Assembly: GCF_048569485.1 (NCBI RefSeq)
Contig: NC_134357.1
Span: forward strand, 108,298,744 to 108,362,743
DNA length: 64,000 nt
Direction: 5' to 3'
Source: Anomaloglossus baeobatrachus
Lineage: Eukaryota > Chordata > Amphibia > Anura > Aromobatidae
Positions within the stretch are counted from its first letter, which is position 1, and every line of letters starts with the position of its first letter. Shown here piece after piece: positions 1 to 12,117 of this stretch. A program made the translations under genes and the position numbers. The notes beneath the pieces were generated by a model, which ran no database searches, was not told the DNA's origin, and saw only the letters and a list, made by a program, of their open reading frames with translations.

Positions 1-169
1 CTGACACTGACAGCTATAGTGTATTCCAATACTAGGGAATTGAAATACATTACAGCTGTGATCATGGCAATAAAAAGTAATGTCCCATATAAGGACAATG
101 TAATAAAGTAAAAAAAAAATTGTAAAAATATTTTTTAAAAATCAGAAAAAAAATTCTATTACTAAACAT
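1..169. repeat. Left part of an old dispersed repeat
   Basis: AT-rich sequence with no coding potential. It ends in CTAAACAT, and the same eight bases follow the hAT element that starts at 170, so this is the left flank of that insertion. The right flank continues from 3819 to about 4330. I recognise the text as a common frog interspersed repeat, but cannot name its family. Confidence 0.5.
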
Positions 170-3100
170 TAGTGATGAGCGAGTATGTGGCGCCCTAGGA
201 CCTGGTCGCCACAACGGCATTGCCCTCCTGAGGGTTAATGCTGAGCCTGGAGGTAATGGGGAAATCTACTGGCCAGTAAGTTAACATCCACCGCAGTTTC
301 TCCCTCAGGCCAGTAGGGGGAGCTCTGAACCTGAAGTTTCAGGGAGCTTCCTTAAGCCTGACCTGGGGGAGGAGTTAGTTAGTCTGTAGGGAGCAGCAGA
401 AGTGAACAGACACAGAGTGAGCTGTCCTGTGAATCTGGGGCCTAGAGCTGGAGCAGTTTGGCCCAGAGAAGCAGGAGTAGCTGAGAGGCAGCAGAGAGAC
501 TCGGACATCGGAGTCTGTGGTTGCCAGGGTATAAAATCCGTCCCTGGTAGCCGAATCCGAAGGGCAGGGGAGCTGCAAGCCCCTGGCCCAGACACATCCA
601 AGGTACAGCTGCAGCATCAGGGCCCGGTGTGGACCCCAGCGGAGAAGCACCAGAGAGTGGGCCTGCGCAGCCACCTACAGAGGGAAGGGACGTGCCATTG
701 GTCCCAGCAGCGAAGAGGGCCATTGCTGGATTCAGAGAAGCAGGGTCCTATCATCACCAAGAAAGGTACAGGAGTAGGCCTCATACTCAGCTGGCCAGAA
801 AGATCACCCCAAGTACTTCCAGGCCGACCGGATCCCCATCACCACCTGTAACGGTCTCCCAGGACTGGACTGTTCCCAGAGTAAAAGAGGAAAAGGTAAA
901 GAGACTGTTGTTTGTGCCTGGTTCTTTCCTCGCCTGTCGGCCCTGCACCGTGTTAGTCACACAGCACCATAGACTTTCACAAGCACCAACTGTGCCCCGG
1001 GCATTGCTCCACCTGTGGGGAGCAGTACTACCATAGCTGCTATATCATCATCCCGGAGGCCTCACACAGCAGCGGCGGCTTAATAGCCGCATGCCACAGG
1101 TGGCGTCACGAACACAACCATTAACAAGCAAGCCACATATTCAACTGACACCCACCAGGGCCACGGAGCCGGGCCCAGCCACCACTGACTACCACCGGAC
1201 TAGTCCGGCCCGGCACCGGGTGTCCCATAGCCCTGGGGTGGGCGAGTCAAGTATGCTTGTTACTACTCGGTACTCGCATGAGTATCAATGTACTCGGGCT
1301 ACTCGGCGGGGACCGAGTAATCTCGCGATACTCGTGCTGTACTCGTGGTCTTCATCCCTGCATGTTGGCGCTCTTTTGAGAGCCAGCCCTCATGCAGGGA
1401 TTGGCTGGCAGACCACTGCAATGCCACAGCCCTGTTAGTTGTGGAATTGCAGTGATTGGCTGGCCTGCACAGCGTGACCGAGCCTTTATACCGGCGGGCA
1501 CGCTGTGCTCTGTACACAGCCATCTCATATTCCCTGCTTTCCATGCCCACAGGCGCCTATGATTGGTTGCAGTGAGACACGCCCCCACGCTGAGTGACAG
1601 GTGTCTCACTGCACCCAATCACAGCAGCCGGTGGGCGTGTCTATACTGTGCAGTAAAATAAATAAATAATTAAAAAAAACGTAGTGCGGTCCCCCCTATT
1701 TTAATACCAGCCAGACAAAGCCATACGGCTGAAGGCTGGTATTCTCAGGATGGGGAGCTCCACATTATGGGGAGCCCCCCAGCCTAACAATATCAGTCAG
1801 CAGCAGCCGCCCAGAATTGCCGCATACATTAGATGCGACAGTTCTGGGACTCTACCCGGCTCTTCCCGATTTACCCTAGTGCGTTGGCAAATCGGGGTAA
1901 TAAGGAGTTAATGGCAGCCCATAGCTGCCACTAAATCCTAGATTAATCATGTCAGGCGTCTCCCCGAGAAACCTTCCATGATTAATCTGTAAATTACAGT
2001 TAAAAAACACACACGCCCGAAAAATCCTTTATTAGAAATAAAAAACAATAACAAAGTCCCTCATCACCAATTTATTAACCCCGACAAACCCTCCATGTCC
2101 GGCGTAATCCACAGTCCTCCAGCGTCGCGTCCAGCTCTGCTACATTCAGGTGACAGGAGCTGCAGAATACACCGCCGCTTCTGTCAGCTTCACACAGCAA
2201 CTGAGGTGAGTAGCGCGATCAGCTGCTGTCAGTCAGGTAACTCACGGCCACCGCTGGATCCAGCGGTGGCCGCCGGTAACCTCAGTGACAGCAGCTGATC
2301 GCTATACTCACCTCAGTTGCTGCATGGAGCTGACCGGAGCGGCGGTGAGTAGCGCGATCAGCTGAGCTGTCACTGAGGTTACCCGCGGCCACCGCTGCAT
2401 CCAGGTAACCTCAGTGACAGCTCAGCTGATCGCTATACTCACCTCAGTTGCTGTATGAAGCTGACCGGAGCGGCGGTGTATTCTGCAGCTCCTGTCACCT
2501 TCATGCAGCACAGCTGGACGCGACGCTGGAGGTCCGTGGATTACGCCGGACATGGAGGGTTTGTCGGGGTTAATAAATTGGTGATGAGGGACTTTGTTAG
2601 TGTTTTTTATTTCTACTAAAGGATTTTTCGGGTGTGTGTGTTTTTTAACTGTAATTTACAGATTAATCATGGAAGGAATCTCGGGGAGACGCCTGACATG
2701 ATTAATCTAGGATTTAGTGGCAGCTATGGGCTGCCAATAACTCCTTATTACCCCGATTTGCCAACGCACCAGGGCAAATCGGGAAAAGCCGGGTACAGTC
2801 CCAAAACTGTCGCATCTAATGTACGCGGCAATTCTGGGCGGCTGCTGACTGATATTGTTAGGCTGGGGGGCTCCCCATAACGTGGAGCTCCCCATCCTGA
2901 GAATACCAGCCTTCAGCCGTATGGCTTTATCTGGCTGGTATTAAAATTGGGGGGACCGCACGCCGTTTTTTTAAATTATTTAATTATTTATTTCACTGCA
3001 CAGTATACACACACACACCGGCTGCTGTGTTTGGGTGCAGTGAGACACCTGTCACTCAGCGTGGGGGCGTGTCTCACTGCAACCAATCATAGGCGCCGAA

Positions 3101-3818
3101 AAGCAGGAAAGTAGGGAATACGAGATTGTTTAATGAGCGGCCGGCTTTTTCAAAAGAGGAAAAGCCGCCGGAGTTTAGTGAACAGCCGTGCAGCGGCGCG
3201 GCAGTGATCGGGGAACGGTAAGTAAGAGAGAGGGGGGAGAATGACCGACAGACTGTGAGAGGGGGACAGACAAGACAGAGAGAGACCGACAGAGCAAGAC
3301 CGACCGACGGGAGATAGAATGGAAAAAAAATGACCGACATCGCTAGTAAAAAGCACAAAACGTGCGTTTTGGACATCGGAGTGCCACACAATGTTTTACG
3401 TAAAATCTTTCATGTATTAATCTCAAAAAGTAACATACACCAGCTCTATCTCACTATTGGGTATGTGCCCTTAACATTTCCGCCATGAAATTTCATTTTG
3501 GTGTCATTTTGGCAGGTTTTCTGGTGAGTCCGTAAAAATGGCGTAAAACGCGGACAAAATTGTTCACAGCTGTGACTTTTGAGTGATAAATGCTTCAAGG
3601 GATCTTCCCCATGCTGTTGCCATGTCATTTGAGCACTCTTCTGAGACTTTTGTGACATTTTTAGGGTTTCTACATGCTGCCGGGGGTCATTTCATAAAAA
3701 TACTCGGGTCTCCCATAGGATAACATTGGGCTCGGTGCTCGGGCCGAGTACACGAGTATCTTGGGATGCTCGGCCCGAGCCTCGAGCACCCGAGCTTTTC
3801 AGTACTCGCTCATCACTA
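170..3818. mobile_element. Non-autonomous fold-back hAT element, split by a solo LTR
   Basis: The ends are inverted repeats, TAGTGATGAGCGAGTA on the left and TACTCGCTCATCACTA on the right. They are flanked by an 8-bp duplication CTAAACAT (162-169 and 3819-3826), which is the hAT hallmark. The interior is a large fold-back: sequence around 1545-2100 returns inverted at about 2500-3110, with further inverted GATC-rich repeats near the centre (2200-2480). No transposase is present. The interior around 2660-3240 resembles 47330-47860 of another hAT here, so both derive from one lineage. A solo LTR (186-1249) sits inside the left TIR. Superfamily is well supported; the subfamily is unknown. Confidence 0.8.
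186..1249 (+). mobile_element. Solo LTR with 4-bp target duplication
   Basis: It begins TGTGGCGCCCTAGG and ends GGGCGAGTCA. The flanks are the direct repeat AGTA (182-185 and 1250-1253). TG...CA ends plus a 4-bp TSD identify a solo LTR left by recombination between two LTRs. The same family appears inverted at 59973-61172. It is a fossil: no internal region remains. It is younger than the hAT element it interrupts. Confidence 0.75.
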
Positions 3819-4330
3819 CTAAACATGTATATTTATGAAAAAATAATGGCTTTCCTTCCCACAAAATAATGGCACTCAAATATGGTGCTTCTTCTCGTCT
3901 TCACTTTGTACTGTACCTCAAAAGTAGTTTTTGACCATATATGAGGTATTGGCGTACTAAATTGCACAATTAGTGAATTTGAAAAACTTAGGGTTAATGC
4001 AACATTATTGTGGTGAAAAATTTATTATTTCATTTTCATGGCTCCACATTATAAAATTTCGGGAAGTACCTGGGGGTTCTTGGTGCTCACTAGATAAATT
4101 CCTTGAGAGGTCTAGTTTCCAAAATAGTTTCACTTGTGGGAGAAGTCTGCTGTTTAGGCACATCAGGGGTTCTCCAAATGCAACATGGCATTCGCAAAAG
4201 ACTGCAGCCAATTTTTCAGTCAAATGGCCTCCTTCTCTTCCAAGCTACGGCACTAAATTAGCTGCCGTGCGTTATGCCTCTCACCCTCCTGTTTCTGTGC
4301 AGTCTGCCTCTGTGCTCGGCTGTTCAGATC
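3819..4330. repeat. Right part of the old dispersed repeat
   Basis: It continues the repeat of 1-169 after the hAT insertion. It contains the phrases 'tctgctgtttaggcacatca' and 'ttctccaaatgcaacatggc', which I recognise from interspersed frog repeats. Related stretches occur near 9200-9400, 10030-10140 and 18970-19150. No open reading frame in it looks real. Confidence 0.45.
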
Positions 4331-4365
4331 TAGCACCACAGAGGAGAGAGAAGACGAGAATTTTT

Positions 4366-4984
4366 CCAGGTCTGTCTCTTTCCCTGTCTGTCTCTTTCCC
4401 GTCTGTCTCTTTCCCCATCTGTCTCTTTCCAGGTCTGTCCCTTTCTAGGTCTGTCTCTTTCCACATCTGTCTCTTTCCAGGTCTGTCTCTTTCCCCATCT
4501 GTCTCTTTCCCTGTCTATCTCTTTTCCCATCTGTCTCTTTCCCAATCTGTCTCTTTCTCCATCTGTCTTTTTCCAGGTCTGTCTCTTTCCAGGTCTGTCT
4601 CTTTCCTGGTTTGTCTCTTTCCCGGTCTGTCTCTTTCCGCACATGTCTCTGTCTGTCTTTTTCCAGGTCTGTCTTTTTCAAGGTCTGTCTCTTTCCCCGT
4701 CTGCCTCTTTCCTTGTCTGTTTTTGCCTATCTCTCTGTCTGTCTCTTTCCAGATCTGTCTCTTTCCAGGTCTGTCTCTTTCCCCATCTGAGTCTTTCCCC
4801 ATCTGTCTTTGTCTGTCTCTGTCTTTCTCTTTCACCGTCAGTCTCTTTCAGCATCTTTCTGTCTGTCGCTATCTCTCTGTCTCTTTCCCTGTCTGTCTCT
4901 GTCTGTTTCTTTCCTTGTCTGCCTCTTACTTTGTCTGTGTTTATGTCTGTCTGTCTCTTTCTGTCTCTCTCTCTCTATCCATCT
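4366..4984. repeat. 16-bp minisatellite (CCAGGTCTGTCTCTTT type)
   Basis: Tandem pyrimidine-rich units of about 16 bp, with the variant CCCCATCTGTCTCTTT. The consensus has no stop codon in most frames of either strand, so it creates long spurious reading frames of low complexity (for example repeating GLSLSRSVSF). I do not call any protein here. Confidence 0.9.
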
Positions 4985-5147
4985 CCCCACTGACATCATA
5001 TTACCTCACAAATAAGCTTCTTATACTAACAGTGTCTTTTGTTCCTATAGAAACCAATCACAGCTGCTATTAAAACCAGTAGTTCCAGGCTTCATTTACT
5101 TTAATGGAGGCATGTTTTTTGGAGAGTAACTGTAAAGCACAGGGTTA
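4985..5147. repeat. Spacer copy 1 between minisatellite arrays
   Basis: Non-repetitive segment beginning CCCCACTGACATCATATTAC and ending near the base before the second array. A close copy lies at 6617-6783 after the second array. Array plus spacer was therefore duplicated in tandem. Confidence 0.75.
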
Positions 5148-6616
5148 ATCTCTTTCCAGGTGTGTCTCTTTCCAGGGCTGTCTCTTTCCAGAGCTATCTC
5201 TTTCCCCATCTGTCTCTTTCCAGGTCTGTCTCTTTCCCAGTCTGTCTCTTTCCCCATCTGTCTCTTTCTCAGTCTGTCACTTTCCCCATCTGTCTCTTTC
5301 CAGGGCTGTCTGTTTCCAGGGCTGTCGCTTTCCAGGTCTGTCTCTTTGCCCAGCTGTCTCTTTGCCCGGCTGTCTCTTTCCAGGTCTGTCTCTTTCCAAG
5401 TCTGCCTCTTTCCAGGTATGCCTCTTCCCAGGTCTGTCTCTTTCCAGGTCTGTCTTTTTCCAGGTATGTCTCTTTGCCCATCTGTCTCTTTGCCCGTTTG
5501 TCTCTTTGCCCGTCTGCTTTTTTGCCCATCTGTCTCTTTCCAGGGCTGTCTCTTTTCCCGTCTGTCTCTTTGCCGGTCTGTTTCTTTGCCGGTCTGCTTC
5601 TTTGCCAATCTGTCTTTTTGCCGGTCTGTCTCTTTCCAGGGCTGACTCTTTCCAGGTCTGTCTCTTTCCAGGTCTGACTCTTTCCAGGGCTGTCTCTTTC
5701 CCCATCTGTCTCTTTCCAGCTCTGTCTCTTTCCCCGCATGTTTCTTTCCCCGTCTGTCTCTTTGCCCGTCTGTCTCTTTCCCTGCCTATCTCTTTACAGG
5801 TCTGTCTCTTTACAGGTTTGTCTCTTTCCAGGTCTGTCTCTGTGCCCATCTGTCTCTTTCCAGGTCTGTCTCTTTGCCCGTCTGTCTCTTTCCAGGGCGG
5901 TCTCTTTGCCCATCTGTCTCTTTGCCTGGCTGACTCTTTGCCCGGCTATCTCTTTCCAGGGCTGTCTCTTTCCAGGGCTGTCTCTTTCCAGGTCTGTCTC
6001 TTTCCAAGTCTGCCTCTTTCCAGGTCTGCCTCTTCCCAGGTCTGTCTCTTTCCAGGTCTGTCTCTTTCCAGGTCTGTCTCTTTGCCCATCTGTCTCTTTG
6101 ACCATCTGTCTCTTTGCCCGTCTGTCTCTTTGCCCATCTGTCTCTTTGCCCATCTGTCTCTTTGCCCGTCTGCCTTTTTCCAGGTCTGCCTCTTTCCAGG
6201 TCTGCCTCTTTCCAGGTTTGTCTCTTTCCAGGGCTGTCTCTTTGCCCATCTGTCTCTTTGCCCGTCTGTCTCTTTCCAGGGCTGTCTCTTTCCAGGGCTG
6301 TCTCTTTGCCCATTTGTCTCTTGGCCCGTCTGCCTCTTTCCAGGTCTGCCTCTTTCCAGGTCTGCCTCTTTCCAGGCTTGTCTCTTTCCAGGGCTGTCTC
6401 TTTGCCCGTCTGTCTCTTTCCAGGGCTGTCTCTTTGCCCGTCTGTCTCTTTCCACGTCTGTCTCTGTCTGTCTCTTTCCACGTCTGTCTCTGTCTGTCTT
6501 TTTCCACGTCTGTCTCTGTCTGTCTCTATGTCGGTCTCTATCTCTCTCTCTTTCCTCATCTGTCTATGTCTGTGTCTCTGTCCGTCTGTCTGTCTGTCTC
6601 TGTCTCTCTCTATCAG
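5148..6616. repeat. 16-bp minisatellite, second array
   Basis: The same 16-bp unit as 4366-4984, in two main versions (CCAGG and GCCCR before TCTGTCTCTTT) that are mixed along the array, with higher-order blocks repeated. Reading frames up to about 450 codons on either strand are products of the unit lacking stops and not genes. Confidence 0.9.
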
Positions 6617-6790
6617 TCTCCCCACTGACATCTTATTACCTCACACATAAGCTTGTTATACTAAAAGTTTATTTTGTTCCTATAGCAACCACTGACAGTT
6701 GCTATTAATAACCTGTAGCTCCCACCTCCATTCAGTTTAATGGAGGCAGGATTTTGGAGAGTAACTGTAAAGCGTGGGGTTACATTTTCC
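6617..6790. repeat. Spacer copy 2
   Basis: A diverged direct copy of 4985-5147, from CCCCACTGACATCTTATTAC through GGAGAGTAACTGTAAAGC. It marks the right end of the second array-plus-spacer unit. Confidence 0.75.
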
Positions 6791-6977
6791 TGTCAAAACA
6801 TAGTCTACGACGTCCCCTGGGTAACATGGGGTTTCTGTGCAAAATTTCGTGATTGTAAATGCGACGGTGCAGATTCCTTTAGCGGACATACATACATTCA
6901 CACATACACACATACATACACTCAGCTTCATATATTAGATATAACATCATATATCTAATGTATTTGTGACTTCAATT

Positions 6978-7424
6978 TCCAGTGTGTGTGTGTGTGTGTG
7001 TGTTGTGTATACGGCGTGTGTATGCTGTGCATGCTGTGTATACGGCATGTGTGTGTGTTGTGTATACGGCGTGTGTGTGTTGCATATACGGCGTGTGTGT
7101 GCTGTGTATATGGCGTGTGTGTGCTGTGCATACAGGGTGTCTGTGCTGTGTATACGGCGTGTGTGTGCTATGTATACGGGTGTGTGTGTGCTGTGTATAC
7201 GGCGTGTGTGTGCTGTGTATATGGTGTGTGTGTGCTGTGTATATGGCATGTGTGTGCTGTCTATACGGCATGTGTGTGTGCTGTGTATATGGCGTGTGTG
7301 TGTGTGTGTGCTGTGTATACGGCGTGTGTGTGTGCTGTGTATATGGCATGTGTGTGCTGTCTATACGGCATGTGTGTGTGCTATGTATATGGCGTGTGTG
7401 TGTGTGCTGTGTTTGTTGTGTTTG
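6978..7424. repeat. Minisatellite of about 20 bp (GTGTGTGCTGTGTATACGGC)
   Basis: Tandem GT-rich units with the core GCTGTGTATACGGC and variants ATGGC. It starts from a pure GT run at 6981. As with the other arrays, the cysteine-rich open frames on the plus strand and histidine-rich frames on the minus strand are artefacts of the repeat. Confidence 0.9.
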
Positions 7425-7600
7425 GCACTTAATAAAGTTTCATATTTTAAGGTTTATTGGTATATCTAATTGCTGGTGTGCACATGTTTACATACAGAGC
7501 TTTTTTCCTTCTCCTTATGTGCTGTGTATACGGCATATTGAATGCTGTGTATGGCTTGTGTATGTGTGTGCTGTATACAGCGTGAGTGAGTAGGGGTGAG

Positions 7601-9746
7601 TTAATAACCCCTTCAGCCCTGGGCGTTGTTCGTTTTTCCGTTTGTTTGTTTTTTGCTCCCCTTCTTTCAAGAGCTGTAACTTTTTTATTTTTCTTTCAAT
7701 CTTGCCATATGGGGCTTGTTTTTTGCGGGATGAGTTGTACTTTTAAATGAAACCATATGTTTTACCATATAGTGTACTGGAAAACAGCAAAAAAATTCCA
7801 AGTGTGGAAAAACTGCAAAAAAAGTCGGATCGCACAATAGTTTTTGGGATATTTTATTCACCATGTTCACTATATGGTAAAACTGATGTGTGGGTGTGAT
7901 GCCTGAGGTCGGTGCGAGTTTGTAGATACCAAACATGTGTAAGTTTACTTGTATCTAAGGGGTTAAAAAAATTCACAAGATTGTCCAAAAAAGTGGCGCA
8001 TGTTTTGCGCCATTTTCCGAAACCCGTAGCGTTCTCATTTTTCGGGATCTATGGCTCAGTGAAGGCTTATTTTTTGTTTCGAGCTGACGTTTTTAATGAT
8101 ACCATTTTTGCGCAGATGCTACGTTTTCATCGCCTGTTATTGCATGGTGCGCAAAACTTGCGGCGACCAAAAAACTTAATTTTGGCGTTTGGAATTTTTT
8201 TGCCGCTATGCTGTTTACTGATCAGATTAATTGATTTTACATTTTTGATAGATGGGCATTTCTGAACGAGGCGATACCAAATATGTGTATATTTTTTATT
8301 TTTTTAACCCTTTCATTTTCAATGGGGTGGGGGGGTGATTTGAACTTTTAGGGTTTTTTATTTTTTAAAACTTTTTTTACTTTTTTAAATTTTACTAGTC
8401 CCCTTAGGGGGCTATAGCGATCAGTAATCTGATCGCTCTTCCGTATCTGTAGATTTCAGCAGATCTGCTGCTTTACTCTCAGTGCTGTCACTATGTCGGC
8501 ACTGAGAGAAAGTGACTCATGTTAGCTACAGGTGTCATCACATGACCCTGTGCTACCATGACAACCACTGAAAGTCACATGACCTTGAATCAGCCTTGAA
8601 TCAGCCAATTATTGATTATTATTGATATTTCTAGTGAGTCTCTTTCTGACTGGGCACTCCGCCCTAAGACCTGGCTGTTGATAACCATTATAGCAGGAGT
8701 CTAGCTGCCCATACATGGAGGTTTGCAGTCCAAATAGTGGCATTTTTCCCAGATATGGATGTTTTTAACCTAGATAGTGGCATTTAAGCTAGGTTCCCGG
8801 ATTACAGAGATATACCTTGCCGTTGGTTCTGGGCTTACATGCATTGGCCAATACATAAACTAAATATCTCTCCTTTGCAGTAATGCAGTGCCATATTTTT
8901 CCTAGTACATTTTTGGCTTTTTTTAGTGTGCAACAGTTTGCATTTATAGTTACTATGTTTTTTCAGTTAGCACCTGTTCAAATTTGTTGGATGTGCGGGT
9001 CAGTTTTTTGATATTTCTATTGAATCAGCCAATGTCCAGCTCTGGCTGAACAATTCTGAAACCTCAGGTTGCTTGTCAGACTCTGTAGTGTAAACAGAGT
9101 CTGATGCCTCTCAGCCACCAAATGCATGCAGAGCAGAACATCGCATGACAGTAAAATTTTCAGTTTTTCCTTCAACATGCTTTTAGCTCCTGTGAAGCAC
9201 TTGCAGGGTTAATAAACTTCTTGGGTGTGATTTTCAGTACTTTGAGGGGTGCAGCTTTTAGAATTGTGTCACTTTGGGGTATTTTTTGTCACCTAGGCCT
9301 CTCAAAGTCACTTCAAATGTGATGTGGACCCTTAAAAAATAGTTTTGTAAATTTTATTTCAAAAATGAGAAATTGTTGATAAAAGTTGAACTAACTTCCT
9401 AACAAAAAAAAGATGTTTTAAAAATTGTGATGTAAAGTAGACACATGGGAAATGTTATTAACTATTTTGTGACATAACTTACCGGTTTAAGGGTATAAGA
9501 ATTAAAAGTTTGAAAATTGCAAAAACTTTCACCAAATTTCCTATTTTTTAACAAATAAATGCAAAAAATATCAACCTAAATTTACTACTATCATGAAGTA
9601 CAATATGTCACAAAAAAATCTGTCTCAGAATCACGGGGATCTGTTGAAGCTTTTCAGAGTTAAAACCTGCCAAATTGACACTGATCAGAATTGAAAAATA
9701 TGGCCTGATCATGGCGGTGAAAACAGGCTTGGGGTGAAGGGGTTAA
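7601..9746. mobile_element. Non-autonomous DNA transposon with TAACCCCTTCA termini
   Basis: The left end reads TAACCCCTTCAGCCC and the right end is its inverse, GGGGTGAAGGGGTTA, about 2.1 kb apart. TTAA is present at the left border. No transposase reading frame is visible. Superfamily is uncertain: TTAA-type termini are known from piggyBac and Kolobok elements. Part of the interior (9200-9400) matches the old dispersed repeat at 3819-4330, so the interior may be composite. Confidence 0.5.
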
Positions 9747-10151
9747 AGCAATTTAACAACTTCAGAATACCCCTTTAAAGTTTCAAACAATTATGTAAAA
9801 TTATGTAATTTGTGTGGGGTTCATGCTGTTTTCACACTTCAGTAACTCTGCAAAAACAACCTGGCGCCTGTGTCTATTTTCCTCCAAATATGCGCGTCTA
9901 AAATCATAGCGCTCCTTCTCTTCTATATCATGTCGTGTGTACATAAAGTAGACTTCAACCACAAATATGAAAGAAACAATTTTTGAGTGCATTTACTCTT
10001 ATTACCCCTTGTGGAAATGAAAATAATAAGCACCTGAAATGTTCATAAACTCCCCGAATGCAGTTTTAAATACTTTGAGGGGTGCAGTTGGTAAAATATT
10101 ATCACCTTTGGGCTTACAAATAGACTAAAAAGATACTTTTGGTACACTTAA

Positions 10152-10714
10152 AGGTACTTTACACTCTGCGATATTGGTACCGATATCACTAGCGAGCTTA
10201 CCGGCCCCTGTCAGTTGTGCGTCACGGGCAAATCGCTGCCCGTGGCACACAGCATCGCTAGGAACAGTCACACATACTTACCTGCCTAGCGACGTCGCTG
10301 TGACCGGCGAACCGCCTCTTTTCTAAGGGGGCGGTTCTTTCGACGTCATATCAACGTCACTAAGCATCTACTCAATAGAAGCGGAGGGGCGGAGATGAGC
10401 GGGCCGAACATCCTGCCCACCTCCTTCCTCATTGCCGGCGGTCGCAGGTAAGGAGATGTTCCTCGTTCCTGCGGTGTCACACATAGCGATGTGTGCTGCC
10501 GCAGGAACGACAAAGAACCTCGTTACTGCACATACAGCGATTTTTGGTAAATAAACGACCTCTCCAAAACCAACAATTTTTACCTCTTTTGGATCGTTGA
10601 AGGTCACTCGTATGTGTCACACGCTGCGATGTCGCTAACGACACTGGATGTGCATCACAAACACTGTGATCCCGACGATAAATCGTTAGCGATGTCGCAG
10701 CGTGTAAATGGCCC
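10152..10714. mobile_element. Palindromic MITE flanked by TTAA
   Basis: TTAA occurs at 10148-10151 and 10715-10718. The ends are inverted: ...TTTACACTCTGCGATATTG on the left, and CGCAGCGTGTAAATGGCCC on the right. The middle is rich in CGATATCG-like and GCGATGTCGC inverted motifs. No coding sequence. The superfamily is not determinable by eye. Confidence 0.65.
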
Positions 10715-10718
10715 TTAA

Positions 10719-11164
10719 GATTATGTAAATAACCAAATTCTCTAGAGGAACTGGGTATGAACTTCTGGACAATATAAGTTTCTGGCATAAGAAACATAAA
10801 TAACTGGTATATAAATACTATATATATACTGAGCTGCTATCTATTCCCCACTTGGTTTATTTTACTTATGGAAACCCCGATTAGGTCTATTGGGAGATTG
10901 CAATAAAAATTGGAATTGATGATTGTCATTTTTTTAAGTTTATTGCCATGAATAAAACAAAATCACTAAGTCGTTTGCACCTGTAAATAGTGACTATGAA
11001 ATATCAACATAAAAAAATTGATTTATCTTGCAATTCAAAATACAATAGTTAAAAAAATGTTGCTAAATTAGTATAAAGTGTATTTATTTGGTACTAGATA
11101 TTTTAACATAATAGTATTTCCCATAACAGTTATGGATATGTGAGAAGTGTGTGATTCCAAGGGA
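10719..11164. other. AT-rich stretch with no recognised feature
   Basis: Low-complexity AT-rich DNA with no plausible exon, repeat border or RNA gene that I can recognise. Confidence 0.5.
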
Positions 11165-11169
11165 TTACA

Positions 11170-11790
11170 GTGTTATCATTATTATTATTATTATTATTTA
11201 TTGCGCCATTTATTCCATGGCGCTTTAGAAGTGAAAAGGGTATACATAAAATCAAGTACAATAATCATGAACACTACAAGGCACAGACTGTTACAGGAGG
11301 AGAGAGGACCCTGCCCGCGAGGGCTCACAGTCTACAGGGAATGGGTGAGGATACAGTAGGTGAGGGTAGAACTGGCTGCACAGTGGTGTACTGGTCTGAG
11401 GATTATTGTAGGTTGTAGGCTTTTTGGAAGAGGTGGGTCTTCAGTTTCATTTTGAAGCTTTCCACGTTAGCTGAGAGTCTGATAAGCTGGGGTAGAGCGT
11501 TCCAGAGTATGGTGTAGGCGCGGGAGTAATCTTGTATGCAATTGTGGGAAGAGGAGATAAGAGAGGAGTGGAGAAGGAGATCTTGTGAGGATCTGGGGTT
11601 GTATGTGGGTAGGTACTGAGAGACTAGGTCACAGATGTATAGAGAAGACAGGTTGTGGATGGCTTTGTATGTCATGGTTATTGTTTTGAACTGGAGTCTT
11701 TGTGCACTGGCAACCCAGAGAAGGGATTGACAGAGTGGCGAGGCCGGGCAATAGCGGAGGGAGAGGTGGATTAGTCGGGCCACTGAGTTT
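11170..11790 (-). mobile_element. L2-type LINE, 3' fragment
   Basis: On the minus strand the frame at 11403-11783 reads as the C-terminal part of an L2 reverse transcriptase ORF: a YKAIHNL motif, then RAYTILWNALPQLIR and a KTHLFQKAYN end. This corresponds to the 'TYKALHNL...WNSLP...FKKxLKTHLF' tail of the family. The ATT repeat at 11177-11199 is the LINE's 3' microsatellite. The 5' part is missing, as usual for LINE copies. Confidence 0.75.
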
Positions 11791-12117
11791 GAACCATGTT
11801 TGAAACCCCGCCGATTACTAAAATGGTGGTCTTAAGGGCCTACTCATTCGTTACTAATTCAGTGAGGGAAAATGTATGTTCATCTGCGAGTGATATCAGT
11901 GGTTACCCACTGAGATGTGTGTAATGTCTTTAAAGCCTTATGGGATTGTTCATCGAAGTGTTATCAAAGATAGTCCCACCATAAAGGTATTAACTCAAAG
12001 ACATGCTTAGTTTTAGTTAAATGGCTTGAGGTACAGTACCAGGTACAGCCTGCCACTTTGGTATGAACAGACTCATGTAATTTTTGAGAAAAAGCTAGAT
12101 TTGGATCCAGCAGTTTA

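Noticed and set aside
3973-6708. Long open frames of 366 and 448 codons in the pyrimidine minisatellite
   Set aside because: They are translations of a 16-bp unit without stops, open in several frames and on both strands, with no start context, domain or splice signals.
6947-7593. Cysteine-rich frame (CVCCVYGVC repeats) that could suggest a keratin-associated or metallothionein-like protein
   Set aside because: It is the GT-rich minisatellite read in frame; the unit explains every residue.
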